Origin: Sandarakinorhabdus glacialis
Lineage (GTDB): Bacteria; Pseudomonadota; Alphaproteobacteria; Sphingomonadales; Sphingomonadaceae
Direction: 5' to 3'
DNA length: 64,000 bases
Assembly: GCF_014643455.1 (NCBI RefSeq)
Contig: NZ_BMJM01000002.1
Coordinates: 406-64,405 of the forward strand
The first letter of the stretch is position 1. Each line of letters opens with the position of its first letter. This document shows, piece by piece, positions 8,490 to 17,430 of the stretch. The translations under genes were made by a program, and so were the position numbers. The notes beneath the pieces were generated by a model. The model saw only the letters and a list, made by a program, of their open reading frames with translations. It did not search any database and was not told the DNA's origin.

Positions 8490-9533
8490 ATGATCGAGGA
8501 TATTCTCGAGCCCACATTGCCGATCGTCGATCCGCACCACCATCTTTGGGATTTTCAGCCGGTGCTCGGCATGATCCCCGAGACGGCGCATGCGTTCGGC
8601 GCGATCGTAAAAAACTCGCCACGCTATCTGCTCGACGAGCTACGCGCCGACACGCTCAGCGGCCACAACATCATCGGCACGGTGTTCGTCGAGTGCGGCG
8701 CCTTTTACCGCGCCGATGCGCCGACGCATCTCAAACCGATCGGAGAGGTCGAATTCGTCAATGGCATCGCGGCGCAGAGCGCCAGCGGTATCTATGGCCA
8801 GCTGCGGGCTTGCGCGGGCATCGTCGGTCATGCCGACCTGACCCGCGGCGACGCTGCAGCGATGGTACTCGAGTCAGAGATCGCCGCGGGTAACGGTCGT
8901 TTCCGGGGCATCCGGCACATCGGTGCGAACGACCCCGATCCGTTGGTGCTCGGGCCGCTCGCACATGCACCGGCCGGGCTCTACGGCGACCCAGTCTTTC
9001 GCGAAGGCTTCGCGCAGCTTGGTCGGCTCGGCCTGTCGTTCGACGCCTGGGTCCTCGAGCCCCAAATTGGCGAAGTGGCCGATCTCGCACGCGCGTTTCC
9101 TGATACCGCAATCGTCCTTGACCATGTCGGTACTCCGCTCGGACTAAGCAGCTATGCCGGACGCCATGCCGAGCGGTTTGACATTTGGCGCGACGCGATC
9201 CGCGATCTCGCCAGTTGCCCGAATGTCATGGTCAAGCTGGGCGGGTTGGCGATGCCTTTCTGCGCGTTTCCAGGGCTTGGGCCCGAGGCCCGACCGGCAT
9301 CGGCGGTCCTTGCCGACCTGTGGCGGCCGTATATCGAAACCTGCATCGAAGCCTTTGGTGCGGATCGCGCCATGTTCGAAAGCAACTATCCGGTCGACAA
9401 ATGGGGTGTCGACTATGCGGTGTTGTGGAACAGCTTCAAGCGCCTTGCGGCGGGCGCGTCCACCGGCGAGCGACGCGATTTGTTCGCGGGCAGCGCCGCC
9501 CGGTTCTACCGTCTTGACGGGCTGGCGATCTGA
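8490..9533 (+). CDS. Amidohydrolase-2 family metal-dependent hydrolase
   Basis: A 347-residue TIM-barrel hydrolase of the COG3618 type. The metal-binding start VDPHHHLWDF is at residues 10-19, VFVECGAFY in strand 2, IRHIGANDPDP in the middle, VLDHVGTPLG near 210, and MFESNYPVDKW near the end carries the last conserved Asp region. Relatives hydrolyse lactones, 2-pyrone-4,6-dicarboxylate or decarboxylate aromatic acids. It is transcribed divergently from the transporter operon across about 250 bases, so both may share control. A GGGAG ribosome site precedes the ATG. The context suggests hydrolysis of a cyclic ester or lactone intermediate. Confidence 0.87.
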   Translation: MIEDILEPTLPIVDPHHHLWDFQPVLGMIPETAHAFGAIVKNSPRYLLDELRADTLSGHNIIGTVFVECGAFYRADAPTHLKPIGEVEFVNGIAAQSASGIYGQLRACAGIVGHADLTRGDAAAMVLESEIAAGNGRFRGIRHIGANDPDPLVLGPLAHAPAGLYGDPVFREGFAQLGRLGLSFDAWVLEPQIGEVADLARAFPDTAIVLDHVGTPLGLSSYAGRHAERFDIWRDAIRDLASCPNVMVKLGGLAMPFCAFPGLGPEARPASAVLADLWRPYIETCIEAFGADRAMFESNYPVDKWGVDYAVLWNSFKRLAAGASTGERRDLFAGSAARFYRLDGLAI

Positions 9534-9594
9534 TCGGTCGATAAGGCCGAGTGCCGGGGTAGCTTCGAACGCTTCCGCACTCGAAGCACAAATT

Positions 9595-9637
9595 CAGGCC
9601 CTGCTCCGGTCGATCTGATCGACTCGAGCAAGGCCTG
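9595..9637. terminator. Hairpin between convergent genes
   Basis: CAGGCC-C-TGCTC-CG-GTCGATC on the left pairs with GATCGAC-TC-GAGCA-A-GGCCTG on the right, 18 pairs with two short internal mismatches and a 1-base loop. It lies between the convergent amidohydrolase and TonB receptor genes. There is no T run, so it may act as a shared hairpin rather than a classical Rho-independent terminator. Confidence 0.55.
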
Positions 9638-9648
9638 GTTACACCGTG

Positions 9649-12132
9649 CTAGAAGTTCGCTCCAACGCGCATCGTCACGCGGCGGGGCAACTGGAGAGCA
9701 CCGATGCGCGTGCCGATCTGGGCAGGAGCTTCGAACTCGAAGAAGTAGTGTTGCACGTTGGTGACGTTCTCGAGCAGCACGCCCGCATACCAGCCCTTGT
9801 CCTTCCGCCCGAGCGTCGCGCCGACGTCGATCGTCGTGGTCGACGGCTGGTCGACGTCGGGATCGTTGCCGCCACGGCTCGTTCCGCGATAGGTCAGGCT
9901 GGCATAGCTATCTAGTTCGAGTGAGTCGGTGATCGGCAGCGTGTAGTTTACACCCGCCTGGCCATTGAAGCGCGGACCGAAGCGCGCGCCCGACAGATCC
10001 TGAACGAAACCATTACCGAAGCGCTTGCAGCCAGGCTGCCCGAAATACTGCTGGGTGATGTTGCAGGCGACGTTGGTGTTCTCGATGAACTTCGAGCGCA
10101 GCAACAGGAAGCCGCCCGACAGGCTCAGTCGGCTCGATGCTCGAATGTTGATGTCGCCCTCGAGTCCGAGCGAGCGCGCCTTGCCCGCATTGCGCAGGTC
10201 GAAGCTCTCGCCGGTATAGACCGAGGTCTGGAGATCCTTGAAAGTCTGATAGAAGGCGGCGAGATTGACGCGGACCCGGCGGTCGAACAGGACCAGCTTG
10301 GTACCGAGTTCGAATCCGGTCGTCTTTTCGGCGCCAAACTCCAGATCGGCCTCGGTCGGGCTGACCGATCCCGAGTTGAAGCCGCCGCTGCGAACGCCCT
10401 TGGCGACGCTGGCATAGATCAGTCCGCCACCTTCGAGATCGAAGGCAACGCGCGCTTCGGGAGTGAAATTGGTCTCACTTCGCTTGGCGCTATTGGCGTG
10501 ACGCTGTCCGACCAGACCCGGCGCGAACGCGCGAGCGGTGGCAAGCAGGGCGTTGTCGGCGGGATTGTTGGGATCGAGCGGGATCTTAGTGCCAAAGCGC
10601 GCATAGTCGAGGAAGTCGTCGATCTTCTTCTTCTCGTAGCTGTACCGCCCACCAACCGTCACGTGCAGCCGGTCGGTCAAGTTGTAGGTGCCCTGACCGA
10701 ACACCGACGCCGAAGTCGTGTCCTGCGCAAAGCGCGCCAGTGTCGCATAGCGGCGATCGACGTTGCCGACGGATCCGAAAAATAGGTTGATGTCGACATC
10801 GGTCTGACGGTCGACGAAGAACTCCTGACGCAGCAGGTACAGGCCGACGAGGTAGTCGAACTTACCGCCCGTCGCCGATGTCAGCCGCAATTCCTCGCTA
10901 TACTGCTTATAGTCCTGGGTGATGGGCTGATACAGAAACGTCGTAGGGTTCCAGTCGACGTCGCGGCCATCGTCCGAATCGTAGGCCGAATAGCCGGTCA
11001 CCGAGGTCAGCGTGACCGGCCCCAAATCGTAGTTGATCTCGAGCGCGACATTCTTCGAATGAACCTGTGCGGTCTCACGCTGCTTCGAGAGCGTATAGTT
11101 CTTGTCGAATTCGAACTTGGGATCGTAAGCGCGATAGGTCGATAGCCGTGCTGCGGCACCGACATCCGAGAAGGCGGCAGCGATCGGACGCGGTGCCTCG
11201 CCCTGGGCGAACGGCACCAATGGGGTCGTGCTTGCCGCCTGCGAGACCGTCGTCAGCAGCGGACGACCGACCGCGAGGCCGCTAACCTGCGATACTTGAA
11301 ACGCGCGACCAGTGCGCTTGTAATCCGAATACTCGCCCTTCAGGCGAACTGTCAGCTGATCGGTCGGCTTCCACAGCGCGGTCCCGCGGACGATGACATC
11401 GCGCTGCTGCTCTTCGCGGTCGCCGGTCAGGGTGTTGCGGAAAAAGCCTTGCTCGTCGGAAACGCGCACCGCCACGCGGGTCGCCAGCGTGTCGGTTATC
11501 GGTACGTTGAGGACCCCCTCATAGGCATAGCGATCGGAGCGCGGCGTCCATTCGAGGCGATTGTTGAACTCCAGGCGGTCAACCGGCTGGCCGGTTGTAA
11601 TCAGCACTGCACCCGCGCTGGTGTTCTTGCCAAATAGCGCGGCTTGCGGCCCACGCAGCACTTCGACCCGGCTGACATCGAGGAAGGTGCCGCGAAACTG
11701 ACGCTCGCGGCCGGCGTAGATGCCATCAATGAACAGGCCGACTGCGGGGTCGAAGCCGAAGTTGAGCCCTGCCGAGAAACCGCGGATCGACACGCCGGTC
11801 TGCTCGCCGCCCTCGGCAATCGACAGACTAGGCGTCTGGCGCGACAATTCACTCAGGTTGGTAATGTTGAGGTTCTTGATCGTCTCGCCGGTGACGACGC
11901 TGACAGCAACCGGAACCGACTCGAGCGGCGAGGCGCGCTTGGTGGCGGTGACAATGATCTCGTCGGCCAGCCTTCCCTGCGCGGCAGGCGAAGCATTCGG
12001 TGCCGCGACTACGGCGCCGCTTTGGGCTTCTTGCCCCTTGGTCGCATCGGTTTCAGTGGCAATTTGCGCCATCGCCGCGATGGGCCAGACTATGCCGGTG
12101 CTCAACGCAAGCGCGCATGCGAAATTCTTCAA
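9649..12132 (-). CDS. TonB-dependent outer-membrane receptor
   Basis: An 827-residue TonB receptor. It has a signal peptide (CALALSTGIVWPIAAMAQ), a plug domain with ESVPVAVSVVTGETIKN and RVEVLRGPQAALFGKNTSAG, and a long beta-barrel ending RRVTMRVGANF with the expected terminal Phe. It imports a ligand across the outer membrane using TonB energy; in sphingomonads such receptors often serve organic substrates rather than iron. The start is TTG at 12132, 7 bases after GGGGGG. It is divergent from a GPH transporter, so the pair could carry the locus substrate through both membranes. The ligand is unknown. Confidence 0.93.
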   Translation of the reverse strand: MKNFACALALSTGIVWPIAAMAQIATETDATKGQEAQSGAVVAAPNASPAAQGRLADEIIVTATKRASPLESVPVAVSVVTGETIKNLNITNLSELSRQTPSLSIAEGGEQTGVSIRGFSAGLNFGFDPAVGLFIDGIYAGRERQFRGTFLDVSRVEVLRGPQAALFGKNTSAGAVLITTGQPVDRLEFNNRLEWTPRSDRYAYEGVLNVPITDTLATRVAVRVSDEQGFFRNTLTGDREEQQRDVIVRGTALWKPTDQLTVRLKGEYSDYKRTGRAFQVSQVSGLAVGRPLLTTVSQAASTTPLVPFAQGEAPRPIAAAFSDVGAAARLSTYRAYDPKFEFDKNYTLSKQRETAQVHSKNVALEINYDLGPVTLTSVTGYSAYDSDDGRDVDWNPTTFLYQPITQDYKQYSEELRLTSATGGKFDYLVGLYLLRQEFFVDRQTDVDINLFFGSVGNVDRRYATLARFAQDTTSASVFGQGTYNLTDRLHVTVGGRYSYEKKKIDDFLDYARFGTKIPLDPNNPADNALLATARAFAPGLVGQRHANSAKRSETNFTPEARVAFDLEGGGLIYASVAKGVRSGGFNSGSVSPTEADLEFGAEKTTGFELGTKLVLFDRRVRVNLAAFYQTFKDLQTSVYTGESFDLRNAGKARSLGLEGDINIRASSRLSLSGGFLLLRSKFIENTNVACNITQQYFGQPGCKRFGNGFVQDLSGARFGPRFNGQAGVNYTLPITDSLELDSYASLTYRGTSRGGNDPDVDQPSTTTIDVGATLGRKDKGWYAGVLLENVTNVQHYFFEFEAPAQIGTRIGALQLPRRVTMRVGANF

Positions 12133-12529
12133 GGTAGCCCCCCAGTCATGTCCCGAACTTGCTCTCGACGACCCTACGGATCGACGATGCTTCGAGTATC
12201 ATGATCTGTGCATACCCTATTTCCTAAGTTTGAAAAGTATATTTCGCGTCGGGCAAAAACTTATCGGTCACTTCAGCTACCAGAGTGGCCATTTTGCCAG
12301 GACGACGAGTGGCGTTGCCCCGCCGGTAATCGGAAAAACAACTTTAGAATCAACAATTTCTGTTTGATTTTGCGCGATTTAGACGTGCCCTCGGGCCTGC
12401 GAAAATCGGAATCCCCCGGTCCGTCCGCGAGCACGCGAATCGTGATGGCCAAACACCGTTAAATGACATACTAATACTCTTGAAGCGGTGTCGAGCGTGA
12501 AACCAATCACGCCATGCCGGGGGGAGTGT
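12133..12529. promoter_or_regulatory. Divergent promoter region, TonB receptor / GPH transporter
   Basis: About 400 non-coding bases that are clearly more AT-rich than the flanking genes, as expected for two back-to-back promoters. The segment at 12463-12482 (CATACTAATACTCTTGAAG) loosely resembles the motif found at 21719 and 27484, but the alignment needs a one-base shift. I see no gene or convincing hairpin here. Confidence 0.5.
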
Positions 12530-12532
12530 ATG

Positions 12533-14038
12533 ATGGCGAACCAGCGCGAAACTGCGTCCGACGTCGGTGATGCGCCGAACGTCGCAAAAGGCCGCGGCAG
12601 CTTTCGGATCAAATTCTTCTACGGCGTTGGTTCAATCGCGTTTGGCGTCAAGGACAACGGCTTCAGCGTCCTGCTGCTGCTGTTCTACAATCAGGTCATG
12701 GGGCTCGACGCGCGGCTGGCGGGACTGGCGATCATGATCGCGCTGATCCTCGATGCGATCGCCGATCCGATGATCGGGTACTGGTCGGACAATCTGTCAT
12801 CGCGCTGGGGTCGGCGTCATCCCTTCATGTACGGGGCCGCCATCCCGGTGGCGCTGGGCTATCTATTCCTGTTTTCGCCGCCGAGTGGATTGTCGCAGGA
12901 GCTGCTGTTCGCCTATCTGCTCGGCGTCTCGATCGCGGTGCGCCTGTTCATCGCGGTCTATGAAATACCCAGCGCAGCGCTGGTCGCCGAACTGACCGAG
13001 AGTTACGACGAGCGGACGAGCTATCTGAGCTTCCGCTATTTCTTCGGTTGGGTCGGTGGTCTGACCATGTCGATGCTGGCTTTTGGCGTTTTTCTGCAAT
13101 CGACTCCGGATTATCCGGTGGGCCAGCTGAATCCCGCCGGCTATTCGAGCTACGGCGTCGCGGCGTCGATCATCATGTTCGTGGCGATCATCGCATCGTC
13201 GCTTGGAACGCATTCGGCGATTCCATGGCTGAAGTCGCCGCAACCCCGATCCACGACTTCGGTTGGCGAGGTGGTGCGCGAGATCATCCAGACGCTGTCG
13301 AGCCGGTCGGCGCTGTCGGTACTGATCGCCGGGATGCTGATCGCCCTTTCCGCCGGGCTGACCTTTGCGCTGCTGACCTATTTCTACACCTATTTCTGGC
13401 GCCTCCAGCCGACCGAAATCTCCATCCTGATTTCGGGCAGCTTTATTTCGGCATTCCTCGCGTTGACCCTGACGCCGGTATTGTCGCGCCGCTTCGACAA
13501 GCGCGGCGCGGCGATCGGCGTCGCGGTGGTGATGATCGCGCTGATCCCGATCCCCTATTTTGCGCGTCTCGCCGGCTATTTCCCTGAGAACGGATCGCCT
13601 GCACTGCTGCCGACGCTGATGATCTTCAGCGTCACCATCACCACCCTGACCATCATCTGGTCGATCTTGATCGCGTCGATGCTCGCCGATGTCGTCGAGG
13701 ACAACGAGGTGCGGACGGGCAAGCGCGCCGAAGGCGTCTTCTTCGCGGCCAACACCTTCGTCGCCAAGTGCGTGTCGGGGCTGGGCGTCTTCGGCTCCGC
13801 AGCGATCATCACACTCACGGGCTTCCCCCAGAACGCGCGGCCCGGCGACGTCAGCGCCGACACGTTGCGCGATCTGGCATTCAGCTATGTCGGAGCGGTA
13901 GTAGCGCTCAATGTCTTGGCGATCGTCTGTGTGCTGACTTATCGGATCAGCCGCAGCGTTCATCAGGCAAATCTGGATAAGCTCGCGGCGCTGGCCGACA
14001 AGGCGCTGGTGCCGTCGCCGGTCCTGTCCGCGAATTGA
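12533..14038 (+). CDS. GPH-type MFS symporter, second copy
   Basis: A 501-residue membrane protein of the MFS_2/GPH family. FFYGVGSIAFGVKDNGFSV, LDAIADPMIGYWSDNLSSR and WGRRHPFMYGAAIP match the paralogue at 6738. There are two adjacent ATGs at 12530 and 12533; I use the second because it sits 7 bases after GGGGGAG. A GTG further upstream at 12488 is in frame but lacks a ribosome site. It begins a rightward operon with the acyl-CoA carboxylase and CoA-transferase, so its cargo probably feeds CoA-dependent catabolism. Confidence 0.88.
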   Translation: MANQRETASDVGDAPNVAKGRGSFRIKFFYGVGSIAFGVKDNGFSVLLLLFYNQVMGLDARLAGLAIMIALILDAIADPMIGYWSDNLSSRWGRRHPFMYGAAIPVALGYLFLFSPPSGLSQELLFAYLLGVSIAVRLFIAVYEIPSAALVAELTESYDERTSYLSFRYFFGWVGGLTMSMLAFGVFLQSTPDYPVGQLNPAGYSSYGVAASIIMFVAIIASSLGTHSAIPWLKSPQPRSTTSVGEVVREIIQTLSSRSALSVLIAGMLIALSAGLTFALLTYFYTYFWRLQPTEISILISGSFISAFLALTLTPVLSRRFDKRGAAIGVAVVMIALIPIPYFARLAGYFPENGSPALLPTLMIFSVTITTLTIIWSILIASMLADVVEDNEVRTGKRAEGVFFAANTFVAKCVSGLGVFGSAAIITLTGFPQNARPGDVSADTLRDLAFSYVGAVVALNVLAIVCVLTYRISRSVHQANLDKLAALADKALVPSPVLSAN

Positions 14039-14043
14039 TTCGA

Positions 14044-17000
14044 ATGATCCGCAAGCTGCTTATCGCCAACCGCGGCGAGATCGCCATTCGCATCGCGCGA
14101 ACCGCCGCCGAGCGCGGTCTGGCGACGATCGTCGTCTATGCCGAGGATGACGCGGCGTCGCTCCATACCCGCGCGGCGGACCTTGCCGTGGCGCTGCCCG
14201 GCAGCGGTGTCGCGGCGTATCTCGATACCGCGGCGCTGATCGCGGTCGCGCGGGCAGAGGGTTGCGACGCGGTTCACCCCGGCTATGGTTTCCTAAGCGA
14301 GAACGCCGACTTCGCGCAGGCGTGCGGCGATGCGGGTCTGGTCTTCGTCGGTCCGACCCCGGCGACGCTGCGGCTGTTCGGCGACAAGGCGCAGGCGCGC
14401 GCTCTGGCAACACGCGAGAGAATTCCGATCCTGCCGGGCATCAGCGCCGCGGTGACTTTGACCGAGGCTACTGCCTTCATGACGGGTCTGGGGGCCGGCG
14501 GTGCCGTCATGCTGAAGGCGATCCACGGCGGCGGCGGGCGCGGCATGCGGCCCGTCGACCGGGTCGAGGACCTTGAAGCTGCCTATGCGCGCTGCAGTTC
14601 GGAGGCGCTCCAGGCCTTCGGTTCGGGGGCGCTTTACGTCGAGGAGCTGTTTCCGCGCGCGCGCCACATCGAGGTGCAGATTGTCGGGGACGGAGCTGGC
14701 GGCATCGCCCACGTTTGGGACCGCGAGTGCAGTCTGCAGCGCCAGCGCCAGAAACTCGTCGAGATCGCGCCTGCCTTCGATCTCGACGAGGAGTTGCGCG
14801 CGGCGATGTTGGCCGCCGCGGTGCGGCTGGGCGCTGCAGCGGACTATCGCGGTGTCGGTACCATTGAATTTCTCGTCGATGCGCGCCCCGGTGTCGCACC
14901 GCGCTTCGCCTTCATCGAGGCGAATGCGCGGCTGCAGGTCGAGCATACGGTGACCGAGGCGGTGACTGGCCTCGATCTGGTGGCGGTCCAGCTGGCAGTC
15001 GCCGACGGAGCTACCCTCGCACAGCTCGGCCTGTGCCAGAACCAGATCGCGGCACCGCGCGGCACGGCGATCCAGCTCCGCGTCAACCTCGAGACGATGA
15101 TGACCGACGGGTCGATCAGGCCCGGTGGCGGCACGCTCGCGGTCTACGAGCCGCCGTCGGGCCCGGGCGTGCGCGTCGATGGCTTCGGCTATGCCGGATA
15201 TACGACCAGCGCGCGCTACGATTCGCTGCTGGCGAAGGTCATCGTCCATGCCGACGGGTTGGCCGCCGCCGTCCGTAAGGCGCGTCGTGCGCTCAGCGAG
15301 TTCAAGATCGTCGGCGCGGCGACCAACATCGACCTGTTGCAGGCGTTGCTGAAGAGCCCGGCGCTGACCCCCGAGGCGCTGCACACGCGCTATGTTGAGG
15401 AGCATCTGGCGGACCTCCTTGCGACCGCAGGCGAGACCGCGCGCTTCTTCGAACCCGCCACCCGCGAGGTCCGGCGCGCAGGCACCGCTGTCGATGCGGG
15501 CGATCCGCTCGCGGTACTCGGACTGCGCGGTCAGGCGGGCGCACGCGACGCCGCCCCGGTACGGCCCGCGCTAGGCGGACCGCCGGAAACGGTCGCGGTC
15601 ATGACGCCGATGCAGGGCGCCATCATCGAGCTGTCGGTCGTCGTCGGCGATGTCGTGCGCGCGGGCCAGCCGGTTGCGGTGATGGAGGCGCTCAAGATGG
15701 AGCACGTCGTCGCCGCGGGCCACGCCGGCATCGTCCGCGAAATCGTGCTGCGCGTCGGCGAGACAGTGTTCGGTGATACGCCGATCCTGTTCATCGAGGC
15801 GAGCGATGTCGCGGGCGATACCTGGACATCGAATGCGGAGGTCGATCTCGACGCCATCCGGCCCGACCTGGCCGAAGTCCTCCGCTTCCAGGCGCTGACC
15901 GCCGATGCCGCGCGCGCGCAGGCCACCGCGAAGCGCCACGCAGCGGGCAAACGAACCGCGCGCGAGAACATCGACGACCTGTGCGATGCGGGTTCGTTCA
16001 TCGAATACGGGCCACTGATCACCGCGACCCGGCGCTACGATGACAGCCTCGACGACATCGCCGCGCGGGTGGTCAAAACGGCTGCGGACGGCATGGTGAT
16101 GGGGATCGGCCGCGTCAACGGCGACCTCGTCGGCCGCGACAAAGCGCGCTGCATCGCCATGTCGTACGATTATTCCGTGCTTGCGGGCACGCAAGGCTTC
16201 AAGAATCACCAGAAGACCGACCGTATGCTCGGCGTCGCCGAACGCTACCGCCTGCCCGTCGTGTTGTTCACCGAAGGCGGCGGCGGCCGCACCGGCGGCG
16301 CACCCAATCCCGAGGCACGCGGCGGCATGCTCCAGGTCAAGACGTGGCGCGAACTCGGCAAGCTGTCGGGGCTGGTCCCGCTGGTCGGCGTCAATTCGGG
16401 CTATTGCTTTGCCGGCAACGTCGTCATGCTCGGCGCGTGCGATGTCATCATCGCGACGAAGGATTCGAGCCTCGGCATCGGCGGCCCGGCGGTTATCGAA
16501 GGCGGCGGCCTCGGGGCTTATGCGCCCGACGAGGTCGGTCCGATCGACATTCAGGAGCCCAACGGCGTCATCGACATATTGGTCGAGGACGAAGCCGAGG
16601 CGACTGCAACGGCCAAGCGCTATCTGGCGTTTTTCCAGGGACCGACCGCCAGCTGGTCCGCCAACGACCAGCGGTCGCTGCGCCATGCGGTGCCCGAGAA
16701 CCGGCGCGCAATGTTCGATATTCGCAAGGTGATCGAGACAATTGGTGATGCGGGGTCGATGCTCGAACTGCGGCCGCGCTTCGGTCCGGCGATGGTCACC
16801 GCGTTCTTCCGCATCGAGGGGCGCACCGTCGGCGTCATCGCCAACAACTCCAACTCACCCACCGGCGGCGCGATCGAGTCCGACGGTGCCGACAAGGCGT
16901 CGCGCTTCATGCAATTGTGCGATGCCTTCGACATTCCGATCCTGTCGCTGATCGACACGCCGGGCAACATGGTCGGCCCCGAAGCCGAGAAGACCGCGCT

Positions 17001-17430
17001 GATCCGTCACTGCGGCCGTATGTATGTCGCGGGCGCGAACATCACCGTGCCTTTCTTCGCTGTCGTGCTGCGCAAGTCGTACGGCCTCGGCGCGCTGGCG
17101 ATGTCGGCGGGCAGCTTCGACCAGACCTTCTTCACCGTGTCGTGGCCGACGGGCGAGTTCGCCGGCATGGGGCTGGAGGCAGCGGTCAAGCTCGGACGCC
17201 GCGCCGAACTGCTGGCGATCGAAAATCTGGTCGAACGCACCGCGCGCTACGAGAAACTCGTCGCCGACGCCTATGCTTGGTCGCGCGCGCTGAACTCGGC
17301 CACCGTCGGCGATTTCGACGACGTGATCGACCCGGCGGAGACACGCAAATGGCTGGTCATGGGGCTCGACTCGGTGCCGCCGCCGCCGCGCCGCGAGGGC
17401 AAGAAGCGCGCGTGGATCGATACCTGGTGA
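14044..17430 (+). CDS. Single-chain biotin-dependent acyl-CoA carboxylase (LCC-like)
   Basis: A 1129-residue fusion of all carboxylase parts. The biotin carboxylase comes first (MIRKLLIANRGEIAIRIART; GGGGRGMRP; FIEANARLQVEHTVTE). A linker and the biotin carrier follow, with AVMEALKMEHVV giving biotinyl-Lys551. The carboxyltransferase halves occupy residues about 600-1129 (YDYSVLAGTQGFKNHQKTDR, EGGGGRTGG, IANNSNSPTGGAIESDGADK, DTPGNMVGPEAE). Most acyl-CoA carboxylases split these over two or more chains; a single polypeptide is the plan of the long-chain acyl-CoA carboxylases described from Mycobacterium and Rhodopseudomonas. A TTG at 14035 would overlap the previous stop, but the ATG at 14044 fits the family start. 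It carboxylates an acyl-CoA using ATP and bicarbonate. Confidence 0.9.
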   Translation: MIRKLLIANRGEIAIRIARTAAERGLATIVVYAEDDAASLHTRAADLAVALPGSGVAAYLDTAALIAVARAEGCDAVHPGYGFLSENADFAQACGDAGLVFVGPTPATLRLFGDKAQARALATRERIPILPGISAAVTLTEATAFMTGLGAGGAVMLKAIHGGGGRGMRPVDRVEDLEAAYARCSSEALQAFGSGALYVEELFPRARHIEVQIVGDGAGGIAHVWDRECSLQRQRQKLVEIAPAFDLDEELRAAMLAAAVRLGAAADYRGVGTIEFLVDARPGVAPRFAFIEANARLQVEHTVTEAVTGLDLVAVQLAVADGATLAQLGLCQNQIAAPRGTAIQLRVNLETMMTDGSIRPGGGTLAVYEPPSGPGVRVDGFGYAGYTTSARYDSLLAKVIVHADGLAAAVRKARRALSEFKIVGAATNIDLLQALLKSPALTPEALHTRYVEEHLADLLATAGETARFFEPATREVRRAGTAVDAGDPLAVLGLRGQAGARDAAPVRPALGGPPETVAVMTPMQGAIIELSVVVGDVVRAGQPVAVMEALKMEHVVAAGHAGIVREIVLRVGETVFGDTPILFIEASDVAGDTWTSNAEVDLDAIRPDLAEVLRFQALTADAARAQATAKRHAAGKRTARENIDDLCDAGSFIEYGPLITATRRYDDSLDDIAARVVKTAADGMVMGIGRVNGDLVGRDKARCIAMSYDYSVLAGTQGFKNHQKTDRMLGVAERYRLPVVLFTEGGGGRTGGAPNPEARGGMLQVKTWRELGKLSGLVPLVGVNSGYCFAGNVVMLGACDVIIATKDSSLGIGGPAVIEGGGLGAYAPDEVGPIDIQEPNGVIDILVEDEAEATATAKRYLAFFQGPTASWSANDQRSLRHAVPENRRAMFDIRKVIETIGDAGSMLELRPRFGPAMVTAFFRIEGRTVGVIANNSNSPTGGAIESDGADKASRFMQLCDAFDIPILSLIDTPGNMVGPEAEKTALIRHCGRMYVAGANITVPFFAVVLRKSYGLGALAMSAGSFDQTFFTVSWPTGEFAGMGLEAAVKLGRRAELLAIENLVERTARYEKLVADAYAWSRALNSATVGDFDDVIDPAETRKWLVMGLDSVPPPPRREGKKRAWIDTW

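Noticed and set aside
16917-17426. N-terminal extension of the CoA-transferase by 170 codons
   Set aside because: It overlaps the carboxyltransferase domain of the upstream gene in another frame; the GTG at 17427 in a GTGA overlap fits the family start.
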